This document shows, in pieces, positions 7,341 to 15,792 of a stretch of 64,000 nt of DNA. The notes beneath the pieces were generated by a model that was given only the letters and a program-made list of their open reading frames with translations, did not search any database and was not told where the DNA came from. Numbering within the stretch: position 1 is the stretch's first letter; each line of letters starts with the position of its first letter. The translations under genes were made by a program, and so were the position numbers. This stretch comes from Pseudomonas pudica (GTDB lineage Bacteria; Pseudomonadota; Gammaproteobacteria; Pseudomonadales; Pseudomonadaceae), in the NCBI RefSeq assembly GCF_015680405.1, contig NZ_JADLJS010000002.1:62001-126000 (forward strand). The letters are read 5' to 3'.

Positions 7341-8786
7341 CTACTGCTGGGTCACAGTGGCCACGTTGGTGCTGCCCAGCTGGGTGATGGTCGCGGTCTG
7401 GGTCACACCGCTCTGGTCGACATACGCCTTGTTGCCCTGGCCTCCCTGGGTCACGTAGGCGATGTTGTAGCTGTCAACCTGCTTGATGGTGGCTTCGTTG
7501 CCGCCACCGTACAGCTGGTTGGTGTAGCTCTGGTTGCTGTAGCCGGACTGGTCCAGGTTGATTACGTTGCCATTGCCCTGGCTGTTGCCGTAGGCGTAGT
7601 TTTCGGTGCCACGCTGGTCGGCGATCAGGATGTTGTCAGTACCGTTCTGCTCGAAGTACAGCTCGTTGTTCATGTCGGCCTGCTTGGTCTCCATCTGGTT
7701 GCCGGTGCCTTTCTGGGTCAGCGTGGCCAGCTGGTTGTCACCGTTCTGAGTCAGGTTGGCGCCGTTGCCATTGCCATTCTGGTTGATGGTGGCGTTCTGG
7801 TTGGTACCGAACTGGCCGCCCATCTTGGCGCCTTTCCAGTTGCTGGCAGTGACGCTGTTGCCATTTCCCTTGGTGTTGATGGTCAGGTTGAGGTTTTCAC
7901 CGTTCTGGTAGGTGAAATGCAAGTTGTTGCTACCGGTCTGGGTGATGGTGGTGGTCGAGTTGTTGGTCTCGAACTGGTCCGACCAGCTGGCGTTGGCTGT
8001 GCCCTGTTGCGACAGGCTGACCTTGTTGTTCATGCCGAAGCTCTGGTCGATATAGCCTTCGTTCATCTGGCCGGACTGGGTTACCGACGCCTGGCTGGCG
8101 GTCTGGTTATCCTGCCACACTTCCACCGAGTTGCCGCCACCGTACTGGCCTATGCCGATGGTACCGCCGGTGCCGTCGCGCTGGTCGCCGTACGCCCAGT
8201 TGCCCGTGCCATCCTGGTAGACCTGGATGTCGCCATCGACGTAGCCCAGATGCTCGGCAGCGGCGTAGTTTTCCTGGCCTGTCTGGTTGATGCTGCTGCG
8301 GTTGTTGCTGCCACCAAAGGTCTGCTCGATGAAGGCTTCGTTGCGCTGGCCGGATTGCCAGGTCTCGGCCTTGCTGCCTTCCTGGCTGTCCTGCCACACG
8401 GTCGAAGTGTTTTCGGCGCCTTGCTGGTTTTGCTGCGACTGGTTGCCCAGGCCCAGCGACTGGCTGACGAAGGCATCGTTGTAGCTGCCGCTGGCGTTCT
8501 GGGTGGCTTGGCTGCCGTTCTCGACCAGTTGGTCGGCGTAGCCGGCGTTGTACTGGCCGTTGGCGCTCTGCTGGATATCGCTGGTGCTCTCCGATTGCAC
8601 CGCCAGGTGGTTGTTGCCCTTGCCGGTCTGGGTCTGGGTTGCCGAAGCGAATGGTGCCAGGGACTGGCTGACTTCGGCGATGTTTTCCTTGCCGTCCTGG
8701 GTCTGGGACGAGGTGCTGTCAGCAGCCATGGCCTGACCTGCAAGGGCCAGGACGATAGCGGCACTTAAGGGAGCGAGCTTGTACAT
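7341..8786 (-). CDS. Long CsgA-like curlin repeat protein
   Basis: The 481-residue protein has a Sec signal peptide (cleavage after about residue 21, AMA|ADS). The mature part is composed of degenerate curlin repeats of about 22 residues with recurring Asn, Gln and Gly (patterns such as QxGxxNxAxxxQ). E. coli CsgA is about 150 residues with five repeats; this one has room for roughly twenty. It should be the major subunit of an extracellular amyloid fibre. ATG 8786 follows a strong GGAGG. It is the last gene of a four-gene operon, 16 bp after the CsgB-like gene. CsgD, E, F and G homologues are absent from the window. Confidence 0.8.
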   Translation of the reverse strand: MYKLAPLSAAIVLALAGQAMAADSTSSQTQDGKENIAEVSQSLAPFASATQTQTGKGNNHLAVQSESTSDIQQSANGQYNAGYADQLVENGSQATQNASGSYNDAFVSQSLGLGNQSQQNQQGAENTSTVWQDSQEGSKAETWQSGQRNEAFIEQTFGGSNNRSSINQTGQENYAAAEHLGYVDGDIQVYQDGTGNWAYGDQRDGTGGTIGIGQYGGGNSVEVWQDNQTASQASVTQSGQMNEGYIDQSFGMNNKVSLSQQGTANASWSDQFETNNSTTTITQTGSNNLHFTYQNGENLNLTINTKGNGNSVTASNWKGAKMGGQFGTNQNATINQNGNGNGANLTQNGDNQLATLTQKGTGNQMETKQADMNNELYFEQNGTDNILIADQRGTENYAYGNSQGNGNVINLDQSGYSNQSYTNQLYGGGNEATIKQVDSYNIAYVTQGGQGNKAYVDQSGVTQTATITQLGSTNVATVTQQ

Positions 8787-8802
8787 GGGGGTGCCTCCAG
8801 GT

Positions 8803-9276
8803 CTATCGGTATTGGGTGATCTGAACGTGCTGGCCATTGCCGGCCTGGGTCACGGAGCTGTTCAGGCCTGTGCCCGACTGCACGATGCTGGCGCTGTTGT
8901 CGTTGCCGATCTGCTCGATGGCCGCGCTGTTGCTGCTGCCGCTCTGGCGGATCGACGCGCTGTTGCCATTTCCCTGTTGGCTGATGATGGCCATCAGGTC
9001 ACTACCTTCCTGCAAGATGTACGCTTCCTGTGCGCCACCGGCCTGGACGATGCGGCCCAGCAGGGCCTGGCCGTTCTGGTCGAGGGCGGCGCGGTTGCCC
9101 GTGCCTTGCTGCTCGATCACCGCAGCCTGACCGGCACCGGCCGGCAGCAGGCGGATGATCACCGGTTCGCCGAGGTCGTTGCCGGGCGCGAGGTCGGCAT
9201 TGTCCAGCAGGTCCTCGGCCCAGCAGGCCTGGCCCACCAGGGCCAGGCCGAGCAGCAGGAGGTACAGGCGTTTCAT
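8803..9276 (-). CDS. CsgB-like minor curlin (nucleator)
   Basis: The 157-residue protein has a signal peptide ending about ACWA and four to five curlin repeats in its second half (for example QQGNGNSASIRQSGSSN and QIGNDNSASIVQSGTG). It ends ITQYR, a basic-aromatic tail reminiscent of CsgB. Size and repeat number match the CsgA/CsgB family of E. coli. By its position before the long curlin gene, it is likely the nucleator that seeds the major subunit at the cell surface. The nucleator role is inferred from size and order. Confidence 0.78.
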   Translation of the reverse strand: MKRLYLLLLGLALVGQACWAEDLLDNADLAPGNDLGEPVIIRLLPAGAGQAAVIEQQGTGNRAALDQNGQALLGRIVQAGGAQEAYILQEGSDLMAIISQQGNGNSASIRQSGSSNSAAIEQIGNDNSASIVQSGTGLNSSVTQAGNGQHVQITQYR

Positions 9277-9291
9277 TGCAACCTCCGGCCT

Positions 9292-11529
9292 TTACTGCAC
9301 GGTTACGTTGACGGTGCGTGTGGTGCCCTGGCTGGTGGTGATCGTCGCCGTCGGTGCCGCAGTCGGGATGATCGTGGTGCTGTTGCTCACCGCCAGGCGC
9401 CAGCGGCCTGTCAGCGCTACCGTGGCGGTGCCAAGGGTCTGCACGCCGGTAGTGGTGGTAACCCGCACGGTGACGGTGTTGCCGGTGGTGACCGACGAGG
9501 TACCGCTGAGGTCCCAGTTGTAACGGTTGTTGGAGCGTGCCGTGACCGTGGCTGCCGTGACCGCGAAGTTTTCGGCGGCGGGCCGTGGCGACACGTTGAC
9601 GGTGACGGTGCTGGGGTTGGACAGCGCCCCCAGCGAGTCACGAGCCTGGTAGGTGAAGGTGGTGGTGAAGGCGGTGGTCACCGTGGCCGGAGGGGTGTAA
9701 GTCACCGTGGTGCCGTCGGTACTGACCGTGCCCCGACCGGTAGCCGGCTGGGTGAGGGAGGTAGCGGGGACAGTCAGCGGCACGTTGCCTTCCGGATCGG
9801 TGTCGTTGGCCAGCACGTTGATGGTCAATGGCACGCCCAGGGTGGTGACGGTTTCCGGGTTGGCGGTTGGTGCCTGGTTGGGCGCTACGTTGATGGTGAC
9901 AGTAGCCGGTTCCGACTTCAGGCCCTTGGCGTCCACTGCCCGGTAGCTGAAGGTGGCCACCACGGGTTGCGTGGCCCCGGCTGGCGGGGTGTAGGTGACC
10001 GAGGTGGTGCCGTTCATCACCACGCCGCCAAGGCCGGTACCGGGCTGGGTCAGGTCGCTGATGGTCAGCGGCACGTTGCCGTCCGGGTCGCTGTCGTTCT
10101 GCAGCAGGTTGAGGGTGATCGGGATACCGACGCTGGTGCTACCGATATCGGCCTGGGCCAGCGGTGGCTGGTTGGCCGCCTCGACCGGCGCATTGCCGAC
10201 CACCACCACCGGTTCGACATCGCTGCCGCCACGTGCCGACTTGACCGTGATGGTAGCCGGTGGCTGCGGCACGTCGTTGACGGTCAGGCTCTGCAGCGTG
10301 CCTGCCTTGGACAGGCGACCGTAGCCCTGGGCGAGCAGGTCGGGGATCGCCACTTCATCACTGGAACTGGCCTCGATCAGCAGGCGCTTGTTGGCCCAGT
10401 CATAGCGTGCGGTGCTGACCTTGACCACGTCGGTGAGCTTGCTCGACAGCGCGGTCGGCTGGGTACCACCGGCGCTGTTGCTGGCGGTGACCACTACCAC
10501 TGCAGGCGGTGCTTCCTGGCCTGACTGCTGGTGGAAGAACAGCCCGTTGTTGTCGGCGGTGAGGGTGTACTGGCATGGCGAAGGCGGGGTGCCGACCAGG
10601 GCAATGCCATTGCGCATGCACAGGCTGGCTGCGCTGGGCGCCTTGGCGAACACTTCCGTGCGGGTGCCGGTGGCGTTGCGCGAATAGGTGGCGCGTTCCA
10701 GGCTGACCGGGGTCTGGGCACGCTGGTCCAGTACCTTGCCGGAAACAGAGAAGGTATTGGTCTGGATGGTGCCAGCGGGGCCTTCGATGCGCACGAAGTT
10801 GGTATTGAAGGGGCTGCCGGTCACCGCTTCGGTGATATTGGGGTCGCCGATGTAGGTTTCGATGGCGCCGGTATCGGGGTTGACCTCGGTATAAGGCCCG
10901 CCAACACCCTTCAGCCAGGGGCCGATCGCCCCGGCCAGCGCTCCCCGGAAGTTGCCAGGGGCACCAATGCCTATGTCCCGGGTGATGTTGATCGCCCGAC
11001 GCCCTGCCGTGGTGACGTTGACCGTCTCCACCCCGTACGGGTGGGTGATGGTGTAGGTACCGGTGCTCGGGACCGAAGCACGGATACGGATGCGGGCAAA
11101 GCTCTGCTGGTCACCATCGACCGGGTTTTCGGCGGCGAAGGCTGCCTCCACCCCGGCTACATAGACCTCCAGCTCATAGCCGCTGTTGCCGGCCTGCGGA
11201 ATGGTGGTTTCAGCCAGGAACCAGAACATCTCTGGCGGCCAGTTGTCCGGGAATACCAGCGGCAGGGCGTCGTCATAGATGCCGGGCTCGGGCAACAAGG
11301 TACACATGTAGGCGGGCGCCCCTGGCGCGCCTGGCGCACGCGTACTGGTGGCACGAGACTGGCACAGCTCCAGGGACTGGTCGAGGCTGTCCTTGTACCA
11401 CATCGGATAGCCACCGGTGGCGAAGGTGTAGGGCCCCGGGTCGACATCGGACAGCGCGGCAAACGCGGCGCTGGTAACGGTAAGGGAGAAACCGGCGGCC
11501 AACAGCGCACGGCGCGACCAAGTGTTCAT
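9292..11529 (-). CDS. Large secreted protein with cadherin-like repeats, curlin operon
   Basis: The 745-residue protein begins MNTWSRRALLAAGFSLTV, a signal peptide with a twin-arginine-like RR. An N-terminal region of about 330 residues is paralogous to the next gene upstream (shared PGAPGAP, YMCTLLP, THPYGVE, AGRRAIN, GSPFNTN). Two tandem domains follow with the calcium-type motifs NDSDPDGN and NDTDPEGN, as in bacterial cadherin/VCBS repeats, then a Thr/Val-rich C-terminal domain. ATG 11529 has a perfect AAGGAGG. No catalytic motif is seen. It could be a fibre-associated adhesin or anchor; this role is inferred from position and domains. Confidence 0.75.
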   Translation of the reverse strand: MNTWSRRALLAAGFSLTVTSAAFAALSDVDPGPYTFATGGYPMWYKDSLDQSLELCQSRATSTRAPGAPGAPAYMCTLLPEPGIYDDALPLVFPDNWPPEMFWFLAETTIPQAGNSGYELEVYVAGVEAAFAAENPVDGDQQSFARIRIRASVPSTGTYTITHPYGVETVNVTTAGRRAINITRDIGIGAPGNFRGALAGAIGPWLKGVGGPYTEVNPDTGAIETYIGDPNITEAVTGSPFNTNFVRIEGPAGTIQTNTFSVSGKVLDQRAQTPVSLERATYSRNATGTRTEVFAKAPSAASLCMRNGIALVGTPPSPCQYTLTADNNGLFFHQQSGQEAPPAVVVVTASNSAGGTQPTALSSKLTDVVKVSTARYDWANKRLLIEASSSDEVAIPDLLAQGYGRLSKAGTLQSLTVNDVPQPPATITVKSARGGSDVEPVVVVGNAPVEAANQPPLAQADIGSTSVGIPITLNLLQNDSDPDGNVPLTISDLTQPGTGLGGVVMNGTTSVTYTPPAGATQPVVATFSYRAVDAKGLKSEPATVTINVAPNQAPTANPETVTTLGVPLTINVLANDTDPEGNVPLTVPATSLTQPATGRGTVSTDGTTVTYTPPATVTTAFTTTFTYQARDSLGALSNPSTVTVNVSPRPAAENFAVTAATVTARSNNRYNWDLSGTSSVTTGNTVTVRVTTTTGVQTLGTATVALTGRWRLAVSNSTTIIPTAAPTATITTSQGTTRTVNVTVQ

Positions 11530-11561
11530 GCTGCCTCCTTGAAGGCTGAGCCTTTGTCTGT

Positions 11562-12890
11562 TCATGGCACCAGCACCACGTCTTCGGTGTCGCTACCGCC
11601 GTTGGCACTGGTGACTTGCACCTTGGCCGGCGGGATCGGCGACAGGCTGGTGCTCAGCGTCTTCACCGCGCCGGTACCACTCAGGTTGCCGATCAGCGTG
11701 CCGTTGCCGGTATGTGCGGTGAGCACTGGCGGCGAGGTTTCGTCGCTGGTGCTGGCCACCAGGGTCAGCTCGCCGGTGGACAGGCGGTACTGGGCCTGGG
11801 TGATGGTGACCAGGTCGGTCAGCGGCACGTTGGCGGTGGTCAGGCTGCTGGTGGGGATCGCCACGCTGTTGTCGGCGGTCAGGGTCAGGACCGTCCCGGC
11901 GGCCGGGTCGAGCACCGATTGGGCGTACCAGGCACCGGTACCGTTGGCCTCGGTGAGGTTCAGGTTGGGTGTCTGGCTGGTCAGGGTGACGCTGGCCGGC
12001 GGTGGCGGGGCCATCACGAAGATGTCCTGCTGGGCGCGCAGATCGCCGTTCTCGGTATGCCGTGAGTAGGTACTGCGTTGCGGCATGAGGGGGGTTGGCA
12101 GGGCCACTTCGGAAAGCTTGCCCGAAACCGCGAACAGCTCGGTGCGCAGGTCGATGCCGCCGGGGCCTTCGATGCGCACGTAGTTGGTATTGAACGGGCT
12201 GCCGGTCACCCGTTCCTCCAGGTTGGGGTCGCCGATGAAGCGCTCGCTGCCTTCGGTGTAGGGGCCGTTGACACTGCGCAGGAACGGCCCGACATCGCCT
12301 TTCAGGGCACCGGTGAAGTCCCCTGCGCCGGCAATGCCGATGTCGCGGGTCATGTTGATCGCCCGGCGCCCTGCCGCAGGTACGTCGAACACTTCGACGC
12401 CGTACGGATGGGTGATCACGTAGGTGCCGGCGGTTGGCACGTCGACCCGGATACGCACCCGGGCGAAGCTGACCTGGTCGCCGTCGACCGGTTCTTCGGC
12501 GGCAAATGCCGCCTCGATCGCGGTGCCGTAGCTGAGGTCTATGCCGCGGGTAGCATCGACGATGGCGGCGTCGGCGGTGAACCAGAACGCCTCGTCAGGG
12601 AAGTTGGTGGGGAAGACGATGGGTTGGGTATCGTCGAACACGCCGGGGGTGGGCAGCAGCGTACACATGTACGACGGTGCGCCAGGCGCGCCAGGCACCC
12701 GCGAGCTGACTGCCTTGGTCAGGCACAGGTCGAGGGTACGACCGTGGCTGTCCTGGTACCAGGCGGGGAAGCCGCCGTTGGCGGGAACATAGGCGCCTGG
12801 ATCGACAGCGTTCAAGGCAGCCTGCGCGGGGAGCTGGAGCAAGCCGGCGAAAATCGCCACTGCCAGCGGGTGGGGAATCGGTCGGTGCAT
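11562..12890 (-). CDS. Secreted paralogue, first gene of the curlin operon
   Basis: The 442-residue protein has a signal peptide (MHRPIPHPLAVAIFAGLLQL, cleavage about AQA|A). Its body aligns over most of its length with the N-terminal part of the next gene: DPGAY near the mature start, PGAPGAPSYMCTLLP, VDGDQVSFAR, THPYGVEVFDV, AGRRAINMTRDIG and GSPFNTNYVRIEGP are shared. It lacks the cadherin-like repeats and ends with TSANGGSDTEDVVLVP, a segment that the paralogue has just before its repeats. Two conserved cysteines may form a disulfide. Function unknown. AGGAGG lies 9 bases before ATG 12890. Confidence 0.72.
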   Translation of the reverse strand: MHRPIPHPLAVAIFAGLLQLPAQAALNAVDPGAYVPANGGFPAWYQDSHGRTLDLCLTKAVSSRVPGAPGAPSYMCTLLPTPGVFDDTQPIVFPTNFPDEAFWFTADAAIVDATRGIDLSYGTAIEAAFAAEEPVDGDQVSFARVRIRVDVPTAGTYVITHPYGVEVFDVPAAGRRAINMTRDIGIAGAGDFTGALKGDVGPFLRSVNGPYTEGSERFIGDPNLEERVTGSPFNTNYVRIEGPGGIDLRTELFAVSGKLSEVALPTPLMPQRSTYSRHTENGDLRAQQDIFVMAPPPPASVTLTSQTPNLNLTEANGTGAWYAQSVLDPAAGTVLTLTADNSVAIPTSSLTTANVPLTDLVTITQAQYRLSTGELTLVASTSDETSPPVLTAHTGNGTLIGNLSGTGAVKTLSTSLSPIPPAKVQVTSANGGSDTEDVVLVP

Positions 12891-12983
12891 GAGTCATTTC
12901 CTCCTGCAAACGGGCCCATGGACTTGGGGCGTCTGGCAGGAGATCGGCAATAGGCGTGCCAAGCCGGAAAAAATGTGCTGTAG

Positions 12984-13066
12984 CCCTTGCAGGGCAAGGG
13001 ATCCAATTCTTTTGCAAAGGCATTTGCAGGTGTTTGCCGTTGGGCACCGTGTCCCCAAGATTGGGG
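12984..13066. promoter_or_regulatory. Candidate control region of the curlin operon
   Basis: The 361-bp gap between the divergent curlin and gluconate-dehydrogenase operons (12891-13251) holds several symmetric elements on the curlin side. CCCTTG-N5-CAAGGG lies at 12984-13000. Three direct TTTGC copies lie at 13011, 13023 and 13033, spaced 10-12 bp, about one helical turn. A perfect palindrome CCCCAAGATTGGGG lies at 13053-13066. They are seen directly; their role as activator or repressor sites is inferred. The PtxS operator and a CTTGAT-N5-ATCAAG repeat (13169-13185) occupy the other half. Confidence 0.4.
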
Positions 13067-13117
13067 GCTGGGGAAGGTCGTGCCGACCCACATCCGGCCG
13101 GCGCTTTCAGTTCGCCC

Positions 13118-13131
13118 TGAAACCGGTTTCA
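13118..13131. promoter_or_regulatory. PtxS operator of the gluconate 2-dehydrogenase operon
   Basis: The perfect 14-bp palindrome TGAAACCGGTTTCA is identical to the sites before ptxS and kguE in this window. It is the published PtxS recognition sequence in P. putida and P. aeruginosa; 2-ketogluconate releases PtxS. It lies 120 bp before the first gene of the dehydrogenase operon. Confidence 0.92.
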
Positions 13132-13251
13132 AAACATTTCTGAACACGCTAGATTATTCGGCTGTTTTCTTGATGGCCTATCAAGACCACCCCCCATATT
13201 GAAAATCAGATGGCGCTTTTCAAGGCCGCACACAGCCGATGAGGATTCGCA

Positions 13252-13992
13252 ATGCCTGAGCATGCCCCAGACAACCCGCGCAGGGACTTCCTGCGCAAGA
13301 CCTTGACCTTGATCCCTGTGGTAACCGTGGCCAGCACGGGGCTTGGCGTGGGTGCCAGTCAGTTGCTTGCGGCCCCGCAACACGAGCCCAAAGTGCCGGC
13401 CACACCGCCAGCGGGCAACTACCAGCCGACGTTCTTCACTGCCGAAGAGTGGGCCTTCGTGCAGGCAGCCGTCTCGCGCATCATCCCGGCCGACGAGCTT
13501 GGCCCTGGCGCGCTTGAAGCCGGCGCTGCCGAATTCATCGACCGGCAGATGAACACCCCCTATGCAACCGGCGCGCAGTGGTACATGCAGGGCCCGTTCA
13601 AGGCCGACGCCGCGCCCGAACTGGGTTACCAGCTGCAACTCAGCCCGCAACAGATCTACCGCCTGGGCATCGCCGCCGTGGACGGCTGGTGCAAGGCCAA
13701 TTCCGGGCAAGTTTTTGCGGCGCAAGATAGCGCTACCCGAGACCACGTTCTCAGCAAAATCGAGGCTGGAGAGCTTGCTTTCGACACCGTGCCGGCCAAG
13801 GTGTTCTTCAGCTTGCTGGTGCAGAACACCCGTGAAGGGTTCTTCTGCGACCCGATCCATGGTGGCAACAAAGGCATGGTCGGCTGGACCCAGATCGGCT
13901 TCCCCGGCGCCCGCGCCGATTTCATGGATTGGGTCGAGCGCAACGAGCCTTACCCGTTCCCGGCTGTTTCGATCCGTGGCGAGAGGGCCTGA
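13252..13992 (+). CDS. Gluconate 2-dehydrogenase, gamma (small) subunit
   Basis: The 246-residue protein begins with a twin-arginine signal (NPRRDFLRK, residues 9-15, then a hydrophobic stretch), so the folded complex is exported by Tat to the periplasm. The rest matches the gluconate 2-dehydrogenase subunit 3 family, beginning YQPTFFTAEEWAFVQAAVSRIIP. The subunit assists assembly and export of the flavoprotein, which carries no signal of its own. It is first in a three-gene operon (spacings of 3 and 12 bp) that oxidises gluconate to 2-ketogluconate. A PtxS operator lies upstream. Confidence 0.9.
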   Translation: MPEHAPDNPRRDFLRKTLTLIPVVTVASTGLGVGASQLLAAPQHEPKVPATPPAGNYQPTFFTAEEWAFVQAAVSRIIPADELGPGALEAGAAEFIDRQMNTPYATGAQWYMQGPFKADAAPELGYQLQLSPQQIYRLGIAAVDGWCKANSGQVFAAQDSATRDHVLSKIEAGELAFDTVPAKVFFSLLVQNTREGFFCDPIHGGNKGMVGWTQIGFPGARADFMDWVERNEPYPFPAVSIRGERA

Positions 13993-13995
13993 GGC

Positions 13996-15780
13996 ATGGC
14001 GACCGTGATGAAGAAAGTGGACGCGGTAATCGTGGGCTTCGGCTGGGCCGGCGCGATCATGGCCAAGGAACTGACCGAGGCCGGGCTGCAGGTGGTGGCC
14101 CTGGAGCGCGGGCCGATGCAGGACACCTACCCGGAAGGCAGCTACCCGCAGGTGATCGACGAGCTGACCTACAGCGTGCGCAAGAAGCTGTTCGTCGACG
14201 TGTCGAAAGAAACCGTCACCATCCGCCACAGCATGAATGACGTGGCGCTGCCCAATCGCCAGCTCGGTGCCTTCCTGCCGGGTAAAGGTGTAGGTGGCGC
14301 AGGCCTGCACTGGTCGGGCGTGCACTTTCGGGTAGACCCGATGGAACTGCGCATGCGCAGCCACTACGAAGAACGCTACGGGCGCAAATTCATCCCTGAA
14401 GACATGACGATCCAGGACTTCGGGGTCAGCTACGAAGAACTGGAACCACACTTCGACTTTGCCGAAAAAGTATTCGGTACCTCTGGCCAGGCCTGGACCG
14501 TCAATGGGCAGGTCGTCGGCGAAGGGAAGGGCGGCAACCCCTATGCGCCGGACCGCTCCAGCCCGTTCCCGCTGCCTTCGCAGAAGAACGTGGTGTCGGC
14601 CAGGCTGTTCGAAAAAGCGGCGGCCAGCCTGGGCTACAAGCCCTACAACCTGCCATCGGCCAACACCTCCGGGCCGTACACCAACCCGTATGGGGCGCAA
14701 ATGGGGCCGTGCAACTTCTGCGGTTTCTGCAGCGGCTACGTGTGCTACATGTACTCCAAGGCCTCGCCCAACGTGAACATCCTGCCGGCGCTGCGCCAGG
14801 TGCCGAACTTCGAATTGCGGCCCAACGCCCATGTGCTGCGGGTGAACCTGGACGACAGCAAGCGCAAGGCCACCGGGGTGACCTACATCGACGCCCAGGG
14901 GCGGGAAGTGGAGCAGCCGGCGGACCTGGTGATCCTGGCGGCGTTCCAGTTCAACAACGTGCGCCTGATGCTGCTGTCCGGCATCGGCAAACCGTACGAC
15001 CCCATCAAGAACGAAGGCGTGGTCGGGCGTAACTTCGCCTACCAGAACATGGGCACGGTCAAGGCGTTCTTCGACAAGGACACCTACACCAACAACTTCA
15101 TCGGTGCCGGTGGCAACGGCATTGCCATCGATGACTTCAACGCCGACAACTTCGACCATGGCCCGCACGGCTTCGTCGGTGGCTCACCGATGTGGGTGAA
15201 CCAGGCCGGCACACGGCCGATTGCCGGTGGTGCGACCCCGCCAGGCACACCGGCCTGGGGCAGCGCCTGGAAGAAGGCCACCGCCGATTACTACACCCAC
15301 CAGGTGTCGATGGACGCCCACGGCGCCCACCAGTCCTATCGTGGGAACTACCTGGACCTCGACCCGACCTACCGCGACGCCTACGGCCAGCCGCTGCTGC
15401 GCATGACCTTCGACTGGCAGGAGAACGACATCAGGATGAACCAGTTCATGGTCGACAAGCTGAGCAAGATCGCCCAGGCGATGAACCCCAAGACCATTGC
15501 CGTGCTGGGCAAGAAGGTCAAGGATCACTTCAACACCGCCAGCTACCAGACCACCCACCTGAACGGCGGCGCGATCATGGGCACCGACCCGAAAACCAGT
15601 GCATTGAACCGCTACCTGCAAAGCTGGGATGTGCACAACGTGTTCGTTCCGGGAGCTTCGGCGTTCCCCCAGGGGCTGGGCTACAACCCGACCGGGCTGG
15701 TGGCGGCGCTGACCTATTGGTCGGCCCGCGCCATCCGCGAGCAGTACCTGAAAAACCCTGGCCCGCTGGTTCAGGCTTGA
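13996..15780 (+). CDS. Gluconate 2-dehydrogenase, flavoprotein (alpha) subunit
   Basis: The 594-residue GMC-family oxidoreductase opens with a dinucleotide-binding fold (VIVGFGWAGAIMAKEL, residues 12-27). The middle carries a Cys-rich segment (CNFCGFCSGYVC), typical of the membrane-bound sugar-acid dehydrogenases. The C-terminal part has the family's FAD-site motif LGYNPTGLVAALTYWSA. It oxidises D-gluconate at C2 in the periplasm and passes electrons to the cytochrome c subunit encoded next. It has no signal peptide and is presumably exported with the Tat-bearing gamma subunit. Confidence 0.92.
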   Translation: MATVMKKVDAVIVGFGWAGAIMAKELTEAGLQVVALERGPMQDTYPEGSYPQVIDELTYSVRKKLFVDVSKETVTIRHSMNDVALPNRQLGAFLPGKGVGGAGLHWSGVHFRVDPMELRMRSHYEERYGRKFIPEDMTIQDFGVSYEELEPHFDFAEKVFGTSGQAWTVNGQVVGEGKGGNPYAPDRSSPFPLPSQKNVVSARLFEKAAASLGYKPYNLPSANTSGPYTNPYGAQMGPCNFCGFCSGYVCYMYSKASPNVNILPALRQVPNFELRPNAHVLRVNLDDSKRKATGVTYIDAQGREVEQPADLVILAAFQFNNVRLMLLSGIGKPYDPIKNEGVVGRNFAYQNMGTVKAFFDKDTYTNNFIGAGGNGIAIDDFNADNFDHGPHGFVGGSPMWVNQAGTRPIAGGATPPGTPAWGSAWKKATADYYTHQVSMDAHGAHQSYRGNYLDLDPTYRDAYGQPLLRMTFDWQENDIRMNQFMVDKLSKIAQAMNPKTIAVLGKKVKDHFNTASYQTTHLNGGAIMGTDPKTSALNRYLQSWDVHNVFVPGASAFPQGLGYNPTGLVAALTYWSARAIREQYLKNPGPLVQA

Positions 15781-15792
15781 GGAGCGATGCGC

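Noticed and set aside
7275..8768. Long open frame antisense to the curlin gene
   Set aside because: It mirrors the repeats of the curlin gene (Val/Leu/Ala-rich low-complexity product) and has no ribosome-binding site. The minus-strand gene has a signal peptide, repeats and a terminator.
7341..9276. Repeated units suggestive of CRISPR or a satellite array
   Set aside because: The periodicity is at the protein level (curlin repeats) and in frame. There are no identical direct repeats with unique spacers and no cas genes.
8779..12069. Other long plus-strand frames across the two secreted proteins
   Set aside because: High GC content keeps antisense frames open. Their products are compositionally odd, while the minus-strand frames have signal peptides, ribosome-binding sites and matching paralogous domains.
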